A stretch of 64,000 bases of DNA from an uncultured Caldilineaceae bacterium. Its GTDB lineage: Bacteria; Chloroflexota; Anaerolineae; Caldilineales; Caldilineaceae. The DNA is taken from contig OX638330.1 of assembly GCA_951812725.1 (NCBI GenBank), forward strand, positions 1,798,001 to 1,862,000. Direction: 5' to 3'. The position numbers were made by a program, and so were the translations under genes. Positions within the stretch are counted from its first letter, which is position 1, and each line of letters begins with the position of its first letter. Of the stretch, positions 27,746 to 37,256 are shown piece by piece. The notes below the pieces were generated by a model. It was not told the origin of the DNA, ran no database searches, and was given only the letters and a program-made list of their open reading frames with translations.

Positions 27746-29293
27746 TCACGCGCCGACCATGAATGGCATTGTCACAGCTTCGGCAGGGGCAACTGGCGTG
27801 AATCCCATACGGTCCAGGACATCTGTCTGAAGATCGATTCCGGGCGCAACTTCCCGCAAGCACATGCCTGCCGGAGTCAGTTCAAAGACGGCCCTCTCCG
27901 TTATGCAGAACACCTTCTGCCCGTTTGCCATCGCTTGACTTCCACTGAAAGTGATCTGATCGACCTCTTCCACCAATTTTTTTACTTGACCATAGCGACT
28001 TATCGAAATGCTCGTGTCACTGATTTCATAGGCCGCGCCCTTGGCTTCGAAAGTGCCGCAGAAGACAACCTTTCTCGCATTTTGAGCGATGTCCATGAAA
28101 CCGCCTGGCCCAACAGTTGTCCCGCCCAATCTCGAGACATTGACATTGCCTGATCGGTCCATCTCTCCGAAGCCAAGAAAAGCAATGTCCAGGCCGCCGC
28201 CGCTGTACAGGTCGAACTGTGAAGGTGAATCGATCATGCAGCTGGCGTTGCGGGCAAAGCCGAACAGCACGCCGTCGAGAAGCTCCCCGCCATACGTTCC
28301 ATGCTCAATCGTCTGATAGTAACGTTCGGTCTCTCCGCGCGCCGCCACCAGCTTGGCAACGCCGTCAGGAATGCCGAATCCAAAATTTATCACCGCGTTC
28401 TCGTAGAGCTCCTGGACGGCCCTGTGCGCGATAACAGCCCGGGGACCAGAAGTCTCGCCCTCCTGCACCCGATCAGCTTCACTCTCTCCAATTGCAGTCT
28501 TCCCCTGCCGCTGGCCGGAGATAGCTGGATCATAGAAGAACGCGTGGCACTGCGGCTGGTCGGGAACGACAACCACTGCGTCCACAAGCGCACCCGGGAT
28601 CCGCACCTGCCGCGCCGGGAACTGGCCCTTTTCCACCAGGCCCCGCACCTGGACGATCACCTTACCGCCGCTGTTATGCGCGGCCAGTGCCAGGGCAAAC
28701 GCTTCCAGGTTGGCCGGCTCTTCTTCCATGCTGATGTTTCCGTCGGAGTCCGCATAGCTGCCGCGCAGCAAGGCTACATCTACCGGAAACGGCTTGTATC
28801 GCAGCAACGTCCGGCCATCGATCTCGATCAACTCCACCAGAGAATCCTGGGCCGAACGATTCATACGGCCGCCGTCCTGGCGGGGGTCGACGAAAGTACC
28901 CAGGCCGACATGCGTAATCAGCCCGGGCCTGCCAGCGCCGATCTCCCGCAACAGTTGCGTGGTGACGCCGGAGGGAAGTACATAGGCCTCAATCTTCTCC
29001 TCTCGAGCCAGGTCCTGCATTCGCGGTGACCAGATCCAGTGACCGCCGATCACCTTGCTAACCAACCCCTCGTAGGCAAGCCGGTTGAGACCGCGCCGGT
29101 CGCGGTCGCCGAGCCCCAGCGCGTGTATGACGCGCAGACCGACCGGCGTTCCCGTTGCGAAAAACCGCTCCTCTATTGCTGCAAGCAGCGCTTCGGGCTC
29201 CACCAGTCCGCCGCCGCCGCCTAAAATGCCCACGGCCGCGCCGTCAGCCACCATCGCCGCGGCCGCCTGGCCATCAACAACCTTGTCTCTCAA
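27746..29293 (-). CDS. fused alpha-beta acyl-CoA:acetate/3-oxoacid CoA-transferase
   Basis: This 515-residue protein joins the two CoA-transferase subunits in one chain. The N-terminal (alpha) half has a Gly-rich AVGILGGGGGLVEPEALL start and the C-terminal (beta) half begins near NFGFGIPDGVAKL. The active-site glutamate is in TIEHGTYGG, after RYYQ. It moves CoA between a short-chain acyl-CoA and a free acid; the substrates are not resolved. The start appears to be TTG at 29293, six bases after the upstream reductase stop, with no clear ribosome site, so translation is likely coupled. Confidence 0.88.
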   Translation of the reverse strand: MRDKVVDGQAAAAMVADGAAVGILGGGGGLVEPEALLAAIEERFFATGTPVGLRVIHALGLGDRDRRGLNRLAYEGLVSKVIGGHWIWSPRMQDLAREEKIEAYVLPSGVTTQLLREIGAGRPGLITHVGLGTFVDPRQDGGRMNRSAQDSLVELIEIDGRTLLRYKPFPVDVALLRGSYADSDGNISMEEEPANLEAFALALAAHNSGGKVIVQVRGLVEKGQFPARQVRIPGALVDAVVVVPDQPQCHAFFYDPAISGQRQGKTAIGESEADRVQEGETSGPRAVIAHRAVQELYENAVINFGFGIPDGVAKLVAARGETERYYQTIEHGTYGGELLDGVLFGFARNASCMIDSPSQFDLYSGGGLDIAFLGFGEMDRSGNVNVSRLGGTTVGPGGFMDIAQNARKVVFCGTFEAKGAAYEISDTSISISRYGQVKKLVEEVDQITFSGSQAMANGQKVFCITERAVFELTPAGMCLREVAPGIDLQTDVLDRMGFTPVAPAEAVTMPFMVGA

Positions 29294-29299
29294 AGTGGG

Positions 29300-30241
29300 T
29301 TAATCCAGGTAGTGGCTTTCCAGCGCCTTCACTGCGGCAACCAGCGTCTTGTTGACAGGAGTGGGAATCCCGTGCAACCGTCCCAACCGCACCACCGCCC
29401 CGCTGATCACATCGACCTCGCAGGGCCGGCGGTTCAGAATATCGACACAGAGGCTGGATTTGTTGTCGCCCGTTCCAGTCGGGCCGGCAATCTGATCGAT
29501 TACTTCGCGGGTCTCGGCCAGGTTCAGATCAATACCTTCGGCTCTTGCCACCTCGACCGCTTCGTCCAGCGCGTCATACGCCGTTTCTCTCAGTTCAGGG
29601 ACCGCGAACACCTGCTTGATAGTCATGTTCGCAATCGCTGACGTGGGGCTTATCGCGATGTTGGCCAGCAGCTTCTTCCAAATGGCCTGGCGAATGTCCG
29701 GTGAGGCCGATGTCTGCAGTCCTGCCCTGTCAAGCGCCGCCGCAATGCGCTCCGCCCTCTCGCTCAGACCACCGCCCATCTCACCAATATGCGTGGGCAA
29801 GTCACCAAAATTCCGCACCGCCCCCGGCCCTTCCACCGCGGCGCCCTGGGCCGTCACACCGCCCAAAACGCGCTCCATGCCAACTACTTCGCCGATGTTC
29901 TCTTCATTGCCGAGCCCGTTCTGAAAGCTGATGGCAACGCTGTCATCGCGCAGCAAATGAAGCACGCGCTTCACGGCCTCCTTGGTGTAGGGAGCCTTGC
30001 ATTGGACAAAAAGAACGTCGACCTCTGCCAGCCCGCTGGGATCGGTTGTCGCGCCAATGGGGATGTGCCGGTCGCCCCCGTGGCCGACAATGCGCAGTCC
30101 GTCACGGGTGATCCGGTCCACGTGCTCCTGCCACACGTCGACCAGGGTTACGTCAAGCCCGCCTTCAGCCGCCAGTCCCCCAAACAGGCATCCCATCGCG
30201 CCGGCGCCTACCACCGCAATTTTTGGTTTCCAGTCCCCCAT
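29300..30241 (-). CDS. panE: 2-dehydropantoate 2-reductase family protein (PanE/ApbA)
   Basis: This is a 313-residue NADPH-dependent reductase. The Rossmann motif GAGAMG is at residues 12-17. LFVQCKAPYTKEAV and SFQNGLGNEE form the cofactor/substrate region, and a C-terminal helical domain starts with KKLLANIAISPTSAI containing the conserved catalytic lysine. In pantothenate synthesis PanE reduces ketopantoate, but paralogues act on other 2-oxoacids. The linkage to a CoA-transferase and an ammonia-lyase leaves that open. AAGGAG lies 8 bases before the ATG, and a promoter lies 50-77 bases upstream. Confidence 0.85.
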   Translation of the reverse strand: MGDWKPKIAVVGAGAMGCLFGGLAAEGGLDVTLVDVWQEHVDRITRDGLRIVGHGGDRHIPIGATTDPSGLAEVDVLFVQCKAPYTKEAVKRVLHLLRDDSVAISFQNGLGNEENIGEVVGMERVLGGVTAQGAAVEGPGAVRNFGDLPTHIGEMGGGLSERAERIAAALDRAGLQTSASPDIRQAIWKKLLANIAISPTSAIANMTIKQVFAVPELRETAYDALDEAVEVARAEGIDLNLAETREVIDQIAGPTGTGDNKSSLCVDILNRRPCEVDVISGAVVRLGRLHGIPTPVNKTLVAAVKALESHYLD

Positions 30242-30290
30242 TTATGACTCCTTTTAACTGAGTAAGGGGGAAAAAAGTTTGACTGCAAAT

Positions 30291-30318
30291 AGTATAGCGA
30301 TTCCCAACCGGCAGGCAA
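30291..30318 (-). promoter_or_regulatory. promoter of the panE-like operon
   Basis: On the minus strand TTGCCT (30318-30313) and TATACT (30296-30291) are separated by 16 bases. It lies upstream of the reductase/CoA-transferase/ammonia-lyase gene run and back to back with the sixA-like promoter. Confidence 0.45.
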
Positions 30319-30339
30319 ACAGTGATCGCTGACATCTCC

Positions 30340-30369
30340 TTGACGACCTTCAGCATTTACGTCTACAAT
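30340..30369 (+). promoter_or_regulatory. promoter of the sixA-like gene
   Basis: TTGACG (30340-30345) and TACAAT (30364-30369) have an 18-base spacer, and each box matches at 5 of 6 positions. The start would fall near 30376, about 56 bases before the ATG at 30432. Confidence 0.55.
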
Positions 30370-30431
30370 AAGCGTCCCCCTGCAACGGCACCTGTTTGTG
30401 CCTTTGCCCTTGGTACGGGGACTTCAAGGCC

Positions 30432-30956
30432 ATGAACATTCGATACCTGACGATTCTGCGGCACGCCAAAGCAAAGCAGACAAGCGCCTCCGGCGGCGAT
30501 ATCGACCGTCCGCTTGCGAAAAGCGGGTTCAAACAGTTGCAGCGCATTAGCCGACCCCTGGCAACGGTGAAAGAAGCGCCGGACTGGATCGTCTCATCAC
30601 CCGCTTTGCGTACACGCCAGACAGCTGAGAAGGTCGCCGAACTGATCGGCTATTCTCGCAACTTCGGCTGGAATGACCGCATCTACGCGGCCGCGCCCTA
30701 CACCCTTTTGAATATCCTGCAGGAAACCCACGATACCGCCCATCATATCCTCCTGATCGGCCACAATCCGGGCGTTGCCCAACTGGTCTCCGGCTTGTGC
30801 GCCGGCACGGACGGACGGATGAATGTGCGCTTTCCGACCGCGGGGTTGGCCCACTTTGAAGTGGACATCGCGCGCTGGCGTCAGTTGCATTGGGGTGGCT
30901 GCGAGCTGCGATTCCTACTCGCGCCTCGCTTCCTAAAGGGGCTGAAAGGCTCCTGA
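30432..30956 (+). CDS. sixA: SixA-like phosphohistidine phosphatase (histidine phosphatase superfamily)
   Basis: This 174-residue protein has the phosphatase signature LRHAK at residues 9-13, with His11 as the phospho-acceptor. PALRTRQTAE and LLIGHNPGV carry the other active-site arginine and histidine. It matches SixA in length and motifs. SixA removes phosphate from histidines of phosphorelay or phosphotransfer proteins, but no partner is next to it. The ATG at 30432 is preferred to an in-frame GTG-type extension because GGGGA lies about 10 bases upstream. Confidence 0.85.
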   Translation: MNIRYLTILRHAKAKQTSASGGDIDRPLAKSGFKQLQRISRPLATVKEAPDWIVSSPALRTRQTAEKVAELIGYSRNFGWNDRIYAAAPYTLLNILQETHDTAHHILLIGHNPGVAQLVSGLCAGTDGRMNVRFPTAGLAHFEVDIARWRQLHWGGCELRFLLAPRFLKGLKGS

Positions 30957-30992
30957 TCGAACGCTGCTGGTTAGCCTCTCGCTAAGTTTGAG

Positions 30993-32354
30993 TTACCCGA
31001 AAATGTACCGATCCAAGTACCCGTTGCGAAACTTTCCTTCGGGATCGAACGATTGCAGCAGACTTCTAAACTGGTCCATCATTGGATAGGCAGCCTGCAC
31101 CTGGGCCGGCGCGAGCGTGAACAGCTTGCCCCAGTGGGGACGGACTTCGAAGGGTAACAGAGCCTCTTCTACCACCGGCATGACTTCATGCACGCCCTTC
31201 CAATTCATTTTCCAGGAAAAGTGAATGCCGATAGTAGGCGTGCCATAGCTCTGGCTCAGCCACAGCCGGTCGGCGGCGACAGAACGGACTTCTGAGATCA
31301 ACAGCAGTGGTTTGAACAGGTCCCGCAAGCCCTCCACCGCCTGCAAAGCCGGAACCGCATGGGCACGCGGCACAAAATACTCCGTCTCCAGCTCTAGGAC
31401 GCTGGCAGGTGCGCTGTCTATGCGAAAATGGGGCAGCCTCTCATGCCAGGGGCCGGGAACGCCCAACTGCGGCGTAAGTCCGTCCGGGGGTAGATTGGCA
31501 ACGTGATTTATTTCTTTCCGACATGCGGTCGCACCGAATAGTTCCTTCCGGCCCGGAACTGTTTGTGCTGTCGCATCGCTTGCATTCGACCCTGCCGCTG
31601 TAGCCGGCGTCTCTTCCCAAAGACCCGTCCGGTGCTTGAGCCAAACCTGGTTGACCTTCCCATCCTGCCAGTCGGGAAACAGACTTACGCTATAAGCGCT
31701 CGACATCACGTCATCGAAATGTTCGTACAAGGCCGCCGCTGGCATATCTTCGTAAACGTACTGCTGCATCGTGTATGCCGGTTCCGTCGCCAGCGTAATT
31801 CTCGTCACGACGCCCAGCCCTCCCAAAGCGACAACAGCGCCCTCAAACGTCTCTCCATCCTCCTCAAGTGAAAGTGTGCGCAACTCTCCGTCTGCCGTCA
31901 CCAGCTCCAACCCGACCACCGCTGTCGCAAGATTGCCGTTCCCGTCGCCTGAACCGTGCGTTCCGGTCGCACACGCGCCTGCCACTGTTACGTGCGGGAG
32001 CGAGGCCATATTGTGTAGCGCCGCCCCTTCTTCGTGCATGCGTCGACACAACTCGCCGTAGGTGATCCCGGCATTGCAGGTTACAGTACCGCGCCCGGAA
32101 TCGAATTCCGTCGGCACGTTCAAATTTTCCAAAGAGATGTATGCCCACGAGGAATTCTCTGCCCGTCCCTGGCTCGCCGTTGCGTCTTCGACCTGTGAAT
32201 CGATCGAGGCTACATCGTTGAATGAGTGACGCGCGCCCAGAACCCTTACCTTACGGCTGGCGCGGACAATCTCCTGCACTTCCTCGATGGTCTCGGGCGC
32301 GTAAATCTGTGCAGACGAGAACTGCACGTTTTCCGACCAGTTGCATAGCGGCAT
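30993..32354 (-). CDS. FAD-linked alditol-oxidase-like protein, copy 1
   Basis: This 453-residue flavoprotein is of the VAO/D-arabinono-lactone oxidase type. GARHSFND near residues 41-48 contains the histidine that normally binds FAD covalently. ATGTHGSGDGNGNL is the second FAD loop. The C-terminal domain has the HFSW and RPHWGKLF motifs of alditol and aldonolactone oxidases. It should oxidise a polyol or sugar lactone and reduce O2 or another acceptor. The frame is open to 32441, but the ATG at 32354 aligns exactly with the start of the neighbouring paralogue. The pair is about three-quarters identical by eye. Confidence 0.85.
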   Translation of the reverse strand: MPLCNWSENVQFSSAQIYAPETIEEVQEIVRASRKVRVLGARHSFNDVASIDSQVEDATASQGRAENSSWAYISLENLNVPTEFDSGRGTVTCNAGITYGELCRRMHEEGAALHNMASLPHVTVAGACATGTHGSGDGNGNLATAVVGLELVTADGELRTLSLEEDGETFEGAVVALGGLGVVTRITLATEPAYTMQQYVYEDMPAAALYEHFDDVMSSAYSVSLFPDWQDGKVNQVWLKHRTGLWEETPATAAGSNASDATAQTVPGRKELFGATACRKEINHVANLPPDGLTPQLGVPGPWHERLPHFRIDSAPASVLELETEYFVPRAHAVPALQAVEGLRDLFKPLLLISEVRSVAADRLWLSQSYGTPTIGIHFSWKMNWKGVHEVMPVVEEALLPFEVRPHWGKLFTLAPAQVQAAYPMMDQFRSLLQSFDPEGKFRNGYLDRYIFG

Positions 32355-32577
32355 CAGCAGTCTCTTGCCCCTCGTTGGTCGCATTTGCTTGCTTGCATCT
32401 TGTCCACTACCGTTACACTGGCCAGGGAGTCGCGGCTGCAATTGCTTCGTCCACTATGGTGACTGGCGGCAGAAACTTTCCAGCCTCTATGCTGCGAACT
32501 GCGATTCCTCGGCGCAGCGTAATTCGGAAAGGGATTGAATGGCTCCCGACAAAACGGCACAGATTCTCTGCTCCCCC

Positions 32578-32868
32578 GAAACTACGCAGCCATGACTAAC
32601 TCGCGATCCTGCATGAGGCCAGCAAAGGTACTCTGTCAACTCTCTGCTCTTTTAGGGGCGGTCGGGCCTTCGGCCCTCCCTTGTGCAGGGGCTGCGCCCC
32701 CGCAACGCCCCCCTACAAAACCATCGCTCACCGACCTTGTGTGCGCATTCCAGCAGTGCTGCCCCTCCTACGTGGCCGCCGCCAATCGAATACGCAATCA
32801 GATAGCCTGTATGGCGGAAAGAATAGAGGGCTGGGCAAGACAGGCACTGTATACGGCTTAGTAGTTAC
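32578..32868 (+). mobile_element. MITE copy (291 bases) between the oxidase paralogues
   Basis: The left end GAAACTACGCAGCCA and the inverted right end GTAACTACTAAGCCG match at 11 of 15 positions. The flanking 8-mers are GCTCCCCC (32570-32577) and GCTCTCCC (32869-32876), a target duplication with one mismatch. The core holds two short G+C hairpins (GGGCC-TTC-GGCCC and GGGGC-TGC-GCCCC). No transposase is encoded. The element lies 16 bases after the stop of oxidase copy 2. Confidence 0.85.
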
Positions 32869-32884
32869 GCTCTCCCCAGGTCGA

Positions 32885-34246
32885 CTACCCAAATATGTAG
32901 CGGTCCAGGTACCCATTGCGAAACTTTCCATCAGGATCATACGATTGGAGCAGGTCCCTGAACGCTCCCATTTTCGGATAAGCCGCCTGCGCCTGTGCCG
33001 GCGGGATAGTGAATAGCTTTCCCCAGTGGGGACGGACTTCGTAGGGCGAGAGAGCCTCTTCTACCCTAGGCAGTATCTCCTGCAAAACTGGCCAGTTCTT
33101 CCTCCAGGAAAAGTGAATGCCGATAGTAGGCGTGCCATAGCTCTGGCTCAGCCACAGCCTGTCGGCCGCCACAGAACGTACTTCTGAGATCCAAAGTCTC
33201 GATTTGAATAGATCCCGAAGGCCCTCCACCGCCTTCAACGCAGGAACTGCGTGCGCGCGCGGCACGAAGTACTCGGTCTGCAACTCATCGCCGCTGGCCG
33301 GCGTGCTGTCTACGCTGAAGTGAGGAAGCCTGTCCTGCCAAGGACCGGGAACGCCCATCTGCGGTGTAAGTCCCTCAGGGGATAGATTGGTAACCGGATG
33401 CAAGTCTGTTCGCGCTGCCTTCGCACCGTAGAATTCCTTCTGGCCCATTGTAGTATCTTTGGCTGGTGTTGATTCAGGCGAAGGTGTCTCTGAAGTCGCC
33501 GTCTCTCCCCACAGGCCGGTTCGATGCTTGAGCCATACCTGATTGCAAGTACCATCCTGCCAGTCGGGAAACAGACTGACACTATATGCGCTGGACATAA
33601 CCTCGTCGAAATGTTCATGGAGAACGGACGATGCCATATCTTCGTAAACATACTGCTGCATCGCGAAAGCCGGTTCCGTCGCCAAAGTGACCCGCGTCAC
33701 CACCCCCAGCCCGCCTAACGCCACGACCGCGCCCTCAAACGTCTCGCGATTCTCTTCAAGCGTGATCGACCGCAATTCGCCGTCTGCCGTCACCAGCTCC
33801 AACCCGACTACGGCTGTCGAAAGGTTGCCGTTGCCGTCGCCCGAACCGTGCGTTCCGGTCGCGCATGCGCCTGCCACCGTAATGTGCGGAAGCGAGGCCG
33901 TATTATGTAAGGCAACGCCATGACGGTGCATATGCTCGCACAGTTCGCCGTATGTGATTCCCCCGCTGCAGGTTACGGTCCCACGCTCGGAACTGTATTC
34001 CACCGGCGCGTTCAACTGCTCCAATGAGATGTATGCCCACGAAGAATCCTCCGCCAGTCCCTTAACGTCAGATGCGTCATCGACCTGCGCATCAATCGCG
34101 GCTACGTCGTTGAATGAGTGGCGTGCGCCCAGTACCCTAACCTTTTGGCTGGCGCCTACAATCTCCTGCAGTTCCTCGATGGTCTCTGGCGCGTGAACCG
34201 GGGCAGACGAGAATTGCACATTTTCCGACCAGTTGCGTAGCGGCAT
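32885..34246 (-). CDS. FAD-linked alditol-oxidase-like protein, copy 2
   Basis: This 453-residue paralogue of the adjacent oxidase has the same FAD histidine region (GARHSFND), ATGTHGSGDGNGNL loop, RPHWGKLF motif and identical final residues (FRNGYLDRYIFG). Differences cluster in a Ser/Thr/Pro-rich linker near residues 265-285. GGAGGG lies about 10 bases before the ATG, a better ribosome site than copy 1 has. Both genes are minus-strand, copy 2 first, so a shared transcript would now cross the MITE. Substrate specificity may have diverged. Confidence 0.85.
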   Translation of the reverse strand: MPLRNWSENVQFSSAPVHAPETIEELQEIVGASQKVRVLGARHSFNDVAAIDAQVDDASDVKGLAEDSSWAYISLEQLNAPVEYSSERGTVTCSGGITYGELCEHMHRHGVALHNTASLPHITVAGACATGTHGSGDGNGNLSTAVVGLELVTADGELRSITLEENRETFEGAVVALGGLGVVTRVTLATEPAFAMQQYVYEDMASSVLHEHFDEVMSSAYSVSLFPDWQDGTCNQVWLKHRTGLWGETATSETPSPESTPAKDTTMGQKEFYGAKAARTDLHPVTNLSPEGLTPQMGVPGPWQDRLPHFSVDSTPASGDELQTEYFVPRAHAVPALKAVEGLRDLFKSRLWISEVRSVAADRLWLSQSYGTPTIGIHFSWRKNWPVLQEILPRVEEALSPYEVRPHWGKLFTIPPAQAQAAYPKMGAFRDLLQSYDPDGKFRNGYLDRYIFG

Positions 34247-34304
34247 CAGCAGTTGCCCTCCCTTCCTATGTAAACTGAAATTGTTTGCGTCCCACTTGTG
34301 TCCG

Positions 34305-35339
34305 TTACTCTATCTCAGGAGTCCCAGTTGCAATAGCCTCCGCCAATTCAGAGACTCGCGGCAGAAATGCTAGCACATCCCGGCTGCGAGCCCTGAGATC
34401 GGCGACCGAAACGATTCCAAGATCGCCCAGCATCGACCGGTAGCCTTGATGGTACAGATCTCCTGGGTCATTGAAGCCGTTGAAATGGAAAATCCAGCAG
34501 CAGCGGCAATAAGTGGCAACCATCCAGTAGACGGCCTCCCTGTGGCGCCCCTGCTCAATCAGGGCTCGGCTGCCGTCAATCGCGACTGGCCGCGCGGCGT
34601 CGCTGATATCTGCCGCATACGGGAACTCCCCCTTGGGCATGCATTTGGCCCGGTCAAAGGCGGCCGCGACCGCATCCAAATGCTCCTCCGTCTGGCGCCG
34701 GGTCCAGTTGCAGCAACCAAGTAGCGTCAGCAACGCTTCGTAAAATTCCGGCCTTCCCTGTTCAAGCAGTAGTTTCCGAACCTCGACATATCTCCGTCTG
34801 ACCGTCGGCGCGCGAAGTCCTGCCAGCAGGAGAATGAGCGTAGTCAGGCTTGTTCCAAACAACCACCCAGTAACCAGGTCGTGCAGCGGCGCCTTTCTTT
34901 CCACTGACTTTAGCATCCCCGCAGCCTTGCTGGTCGCCTCCCGGTACCGCTCTCGCACCCACCTCCGGCAAGCGTACCCGCTTGCTACTTCCTCCTGCAG
35001 CCGGCTGAGATGACCGGTGGGATCGGCAACAATGTGCATTGATCGAATCCCGCCGGCCAGATGGGGATGCCCAAGAACTGTTTCTGGCGACTGTATCGTT
35101 TCCCATTCTTCGAATGACACTTCGAGCAGGACGCCCTGGTATATGAACTTGCCAAGTTTCCGTTCAGGGGGACCTTTCATCACGAAAGTAATATCCACGT
35201 CCGAATATTCGGGCATGTGGTCATCGTCCGCCAAGGCGGTCACCGAACCGACAAGGTAAACACCTTGCAAGTTTGGCAACTTGCTTCCTTCTTGATGCAC
35301 CCACGCTTCTGCAACCTTCTTGGCCTGCTTCACCAACAT
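34305..35339 (-). CDS. nucleotidyltransferase-domain protein
   Basis: This 344-residue protein starts with a polymerase-beta-like nucleotidyltransferase fold: VGSVTALADDD...YSDVDITFV (about residues 30-53), with the GS motif and the paired aspartates that bind Mg2+. The following 250 residues are helical, with Cys/Trp-rich stretches, and resemble the C-terminal domains of aminoglycoside-adenylyltransferase-like proteins only loosely. Target and function are unknown. It is upstream of the oxidase pair on the same strand, 58 bases away. The ribosome site is weak. Confidence 0.7.
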   Translation of the reverse strand: MLVKQAKKVAEAWVHQEGSKLPNLQGVYLVGSVTALADDDHMPEYSDVDITFVMKGPPERKLGKFIYQGVLLEVSFEEWETIQSPETVLGHPHLAGGIRSMHIVADPTGHLSRLQEEVASGYACRRWVRERYREATSKAAGMLKSVERKAPLHDLVTGWLFGTSLTTLILLLAGLRAPTVRRRYVEVRKLLLEQGRPEFYEALLTLLGCCNWTRRQTEEHLDAVAAAFDRAKCMPKGEFPYAADISDAARPVAIDGSRALIEQGRHREAVYWMVATYCRCCWIFHFNGFNDPGDLYHQGYRSMLGDLGIVSVADLRARSRDVLAFLPRVSELAEAIATGTPEIE

Positions 35340-35728
35340 AGGTAACGTCTTTCACTGGCATTCCAGTGCCCCGTCCACAATGGCAAGGTTGATGAACTCC
35401 CCTTTTTGTCCTTCCAAACTCAAGGCTCGCAGGGAGTAATTTGTGCAGACAAATGGCTAATTTCTAGCCCGCCGGAGATGTCAATTCAGCAGATTCAATT
35501 TACCACAGCTAACCGATTCAAAAAAGCCTCTCCAGTTTCCTGAAGGCTGTGAACGGCGCGAGACTTGCCTTGCAAATTGGACATGGAAGGAACGGCAGTT
35601 AAGATGAAATTGCTTCACAGAGTTCCGCCGCCAACCGGGGAGCAATCGCCCCACCTGAATCGCGACTCTGCCTTCTGCCAAGACGTTGCTGGCTTTCCTG
35701 AACTTCGAGTTGAATTTCGAGATAACAC
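35340..35728 (+). other. divergent intergenic region
   Basis: This 389-base region lies between the nucleotidyltransferase gene (minus) and an SDR gene (plus). It should carry both promoters, but I found no pair of boxes with good spacing. The short open frames here lack ribosome sites and recognisable sequence. Confidence 0.35.
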
Positions 35729-36661
35729 ATGAACGCAAAATGGAGCGCCTCCGACATCCCCGACCAGTCAGGCCGTGTCGTGATTGTTACTGGCGCAAAC
35801 AGCGGCTTGGGCTTCCATACCTCCCTGATGTTGGCTGCAAAAGGTGCACGCATACTAATGGCCTGCCGCTCACTACAACGGGGCAACCAGGCCAAAGAAG
35901 ACATCCTCAAGGCCCTGCCGCACGCGCAGTTGGAAGTCATCGATCTCGACCTGGCGGATCTGGAGTCCCTTCGCCCCGCTGCAGAAATGCTTCGCAGCAG
36001 CTTGGATCGGCTGGACCTGCTGATCAATAACGCCGGCGTCATGGCAATCCCGCGTCAGGTAACGGCCCAGAACTTTGAGCGCCAGTTCGGTGTCAATCAC
36101 CTGGGCCACTTTGCCTTGACAGGCGCACTGCTTCCCCTCCTTCTAAGTACGCCCGGCAGCCGGATTGTTAACGTCAGCAGCCTGGCCCATCGCAGCGGCC
36201 GCATCGATTTCAGTGACCTGCACGGCACACGCAAGTACAGCCGATTCGGCGCCTATTCTCAGAGCAAACTCGCCAATCTGCTCTTCACAATTGAGCTGCA
36301 TCGCCGTCTGCAGCGCATAGGCGCCGACACCATCAGTGTCGCTGCCCACCCGGGCTGGGCTGCAACACGTCTGCAATACGCGGCGCCGAGCGAAACAGGA
36401 TCAACCATTGAGTTGTATGTAATGCGGACCTTGAACAGCCTTCTGGCCCAGAGCGCCGAGCAGGGCGCCTTGCCGCAACTATACGCCGCCACCGCGCCGG
36501 ACGTCAGCGGAGGCGACTATATCGGCCCTGATGGCTGGATGGAAATGCGCGGGCACCCCCGCAAGGTGACGGCTAAAGAGACGGCTCTTGACGAAAACAC
36601 GGCCCGCGACCTGTGGCAAGTATCGGTCGCGCATACGGGCCAGATGTATACTGATTTGTAA
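35729..36661 (+). CDS. short-chain dehydrogenase/reductase (retinol-dehydrogenase/POR-like)
   Basis: This 310-residue SDR has the cofactor motif TGANSGLG (about residues 21-28), LLINNAGVMA, serine in NVSSLAHRSG and catalytic YSQSK (about 176-180). An arginine follows the first Gly-rich strand (ACRSLQRG), suggesting NADP(H). The C-terminal region resembles light-independent relatives of protochlorophyllide reductase and retinol dehydrogenases. The substrate is unknown. It opens a plus-strand group with an unknown gene, a HIT protein and an aminotransferase. No ribosome site is visible. Confidence 0.88.
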   Translation: MNAKWSASDIPDQSGRVVIVTGANSGLGFHTSLMLAAKGARILMACRSLQRGNQAKEDILKALPHAQLEVIDLDLADLESLRPAAEMLRSSLDRLDLLINNAGVMAIPRQVTAQNFERQFGVNHLGHFALTGALLPLLLSTPGSRIVNVSSLAHRSGRIDFSDLHGTRKYSRFGAYSQSKLANLLFTIELHRRLQRIGADTISVAAHPGWAATRLQYAAPSETGSTIELYVMRTLNSLLAQSAEQGALPQLYAATAPDVSGGDYIGPDGWMEMRGHPRKVTAKETALDENTARDLWQVSVAHTGQMYTDL

Positions 36662-36748
36662 ACCGGAATCCACGCCCCGACTCTATTAACACTTCTAGAG
36701 CAATCGACCACACTTTCCAAATCATCTTTGACCTGCAAGGACACGAAC

Positions 36749-37255
36749 ATGACGACAACGGTTTCGCCAAGCATGCAGCTGTTCGTCGAACAGCATCCCC
36801 AGTGCATGAAGGTTATGCGCCAGCTAAGCAACATGGACTGGTACGCCGCTGGTGGCTGGTCATCCTTTATTGGCCCATATCATGCCGGCATCTACATGCA
36901 GGTCGCCAAAGGGAACTGGTTCAACCACGGTCTGGACGGCATTCACTTCGAGTTTGGGCTCACTCAGGAATCCCTTGACACCAGGACACTATCGATCGAT
37001 CTGCACGTCGGACATAAGAATCTGTTTGACCGGGTACAGTTCAACGCTATCACTGTTGAACGAATGGAGGAGGTCGTAAATGGATGGGGCACGGAGGATG
37101 TTCGCTTCTCTCGCACGAACCTGTCAGAGCGGCTGAGTCTTCCGGTTCGCTTCACCAAGTCGGGCTTCGGCAAGCAGGTGGCCGCTGCCCTGGCGCAGAT
37201 GAGCGACCTCGCTCCCATCATTGACGACGGTCTTTCCCGGCTGGAAACTTCCTGA
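36749..37255 (+). CDS. conserved-looking hypothetical protein
   Basis: This 168-residue soluble protein has no signal or membrane segment. Notable stretches are WYAAGGWSSF, GIYMQVAKGNWFNHGLDGIHFEF and DLHVGHKNLFDR; the many aromatics and histidines suggest a compact alpha/beta domain. AAGGA lies 6 bases before the ATG at 36749. A TTG at 36728 is less likely. It ends one base before the HIT gene start, so the two are translationally coupled. I do not recognise the family. Confidence 0.7.
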   Translation: MTTTVSPSMQLFVEQHPQCMKVMRQLSNMDWYAAGGWSSFIGPYHAGIYMQVAKGNWFNHGLDGIHFEFGLTQESLDTRTLSIDLHVGHKNLFDRVQFNAITVERMEEVVNGWGTEDVRFSRTNLSERLSLPVRFTKSGFGKQVAAALAQMSDLAPIIDDGLSRLETS

Positions 37256-37256
37256 C

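Noticed and set aside
32535..32861. Open frames inside the MITE copies with the shared peptide ALPCAGAAPPQRPP (also at 26199-26411, 40321-40530 and 44028-44276)
   Set aside because: They read the repeated G+C core and differ in ends and stops between copies. They have no ribosome sites and are artefacts of the repeat, not a protein family.
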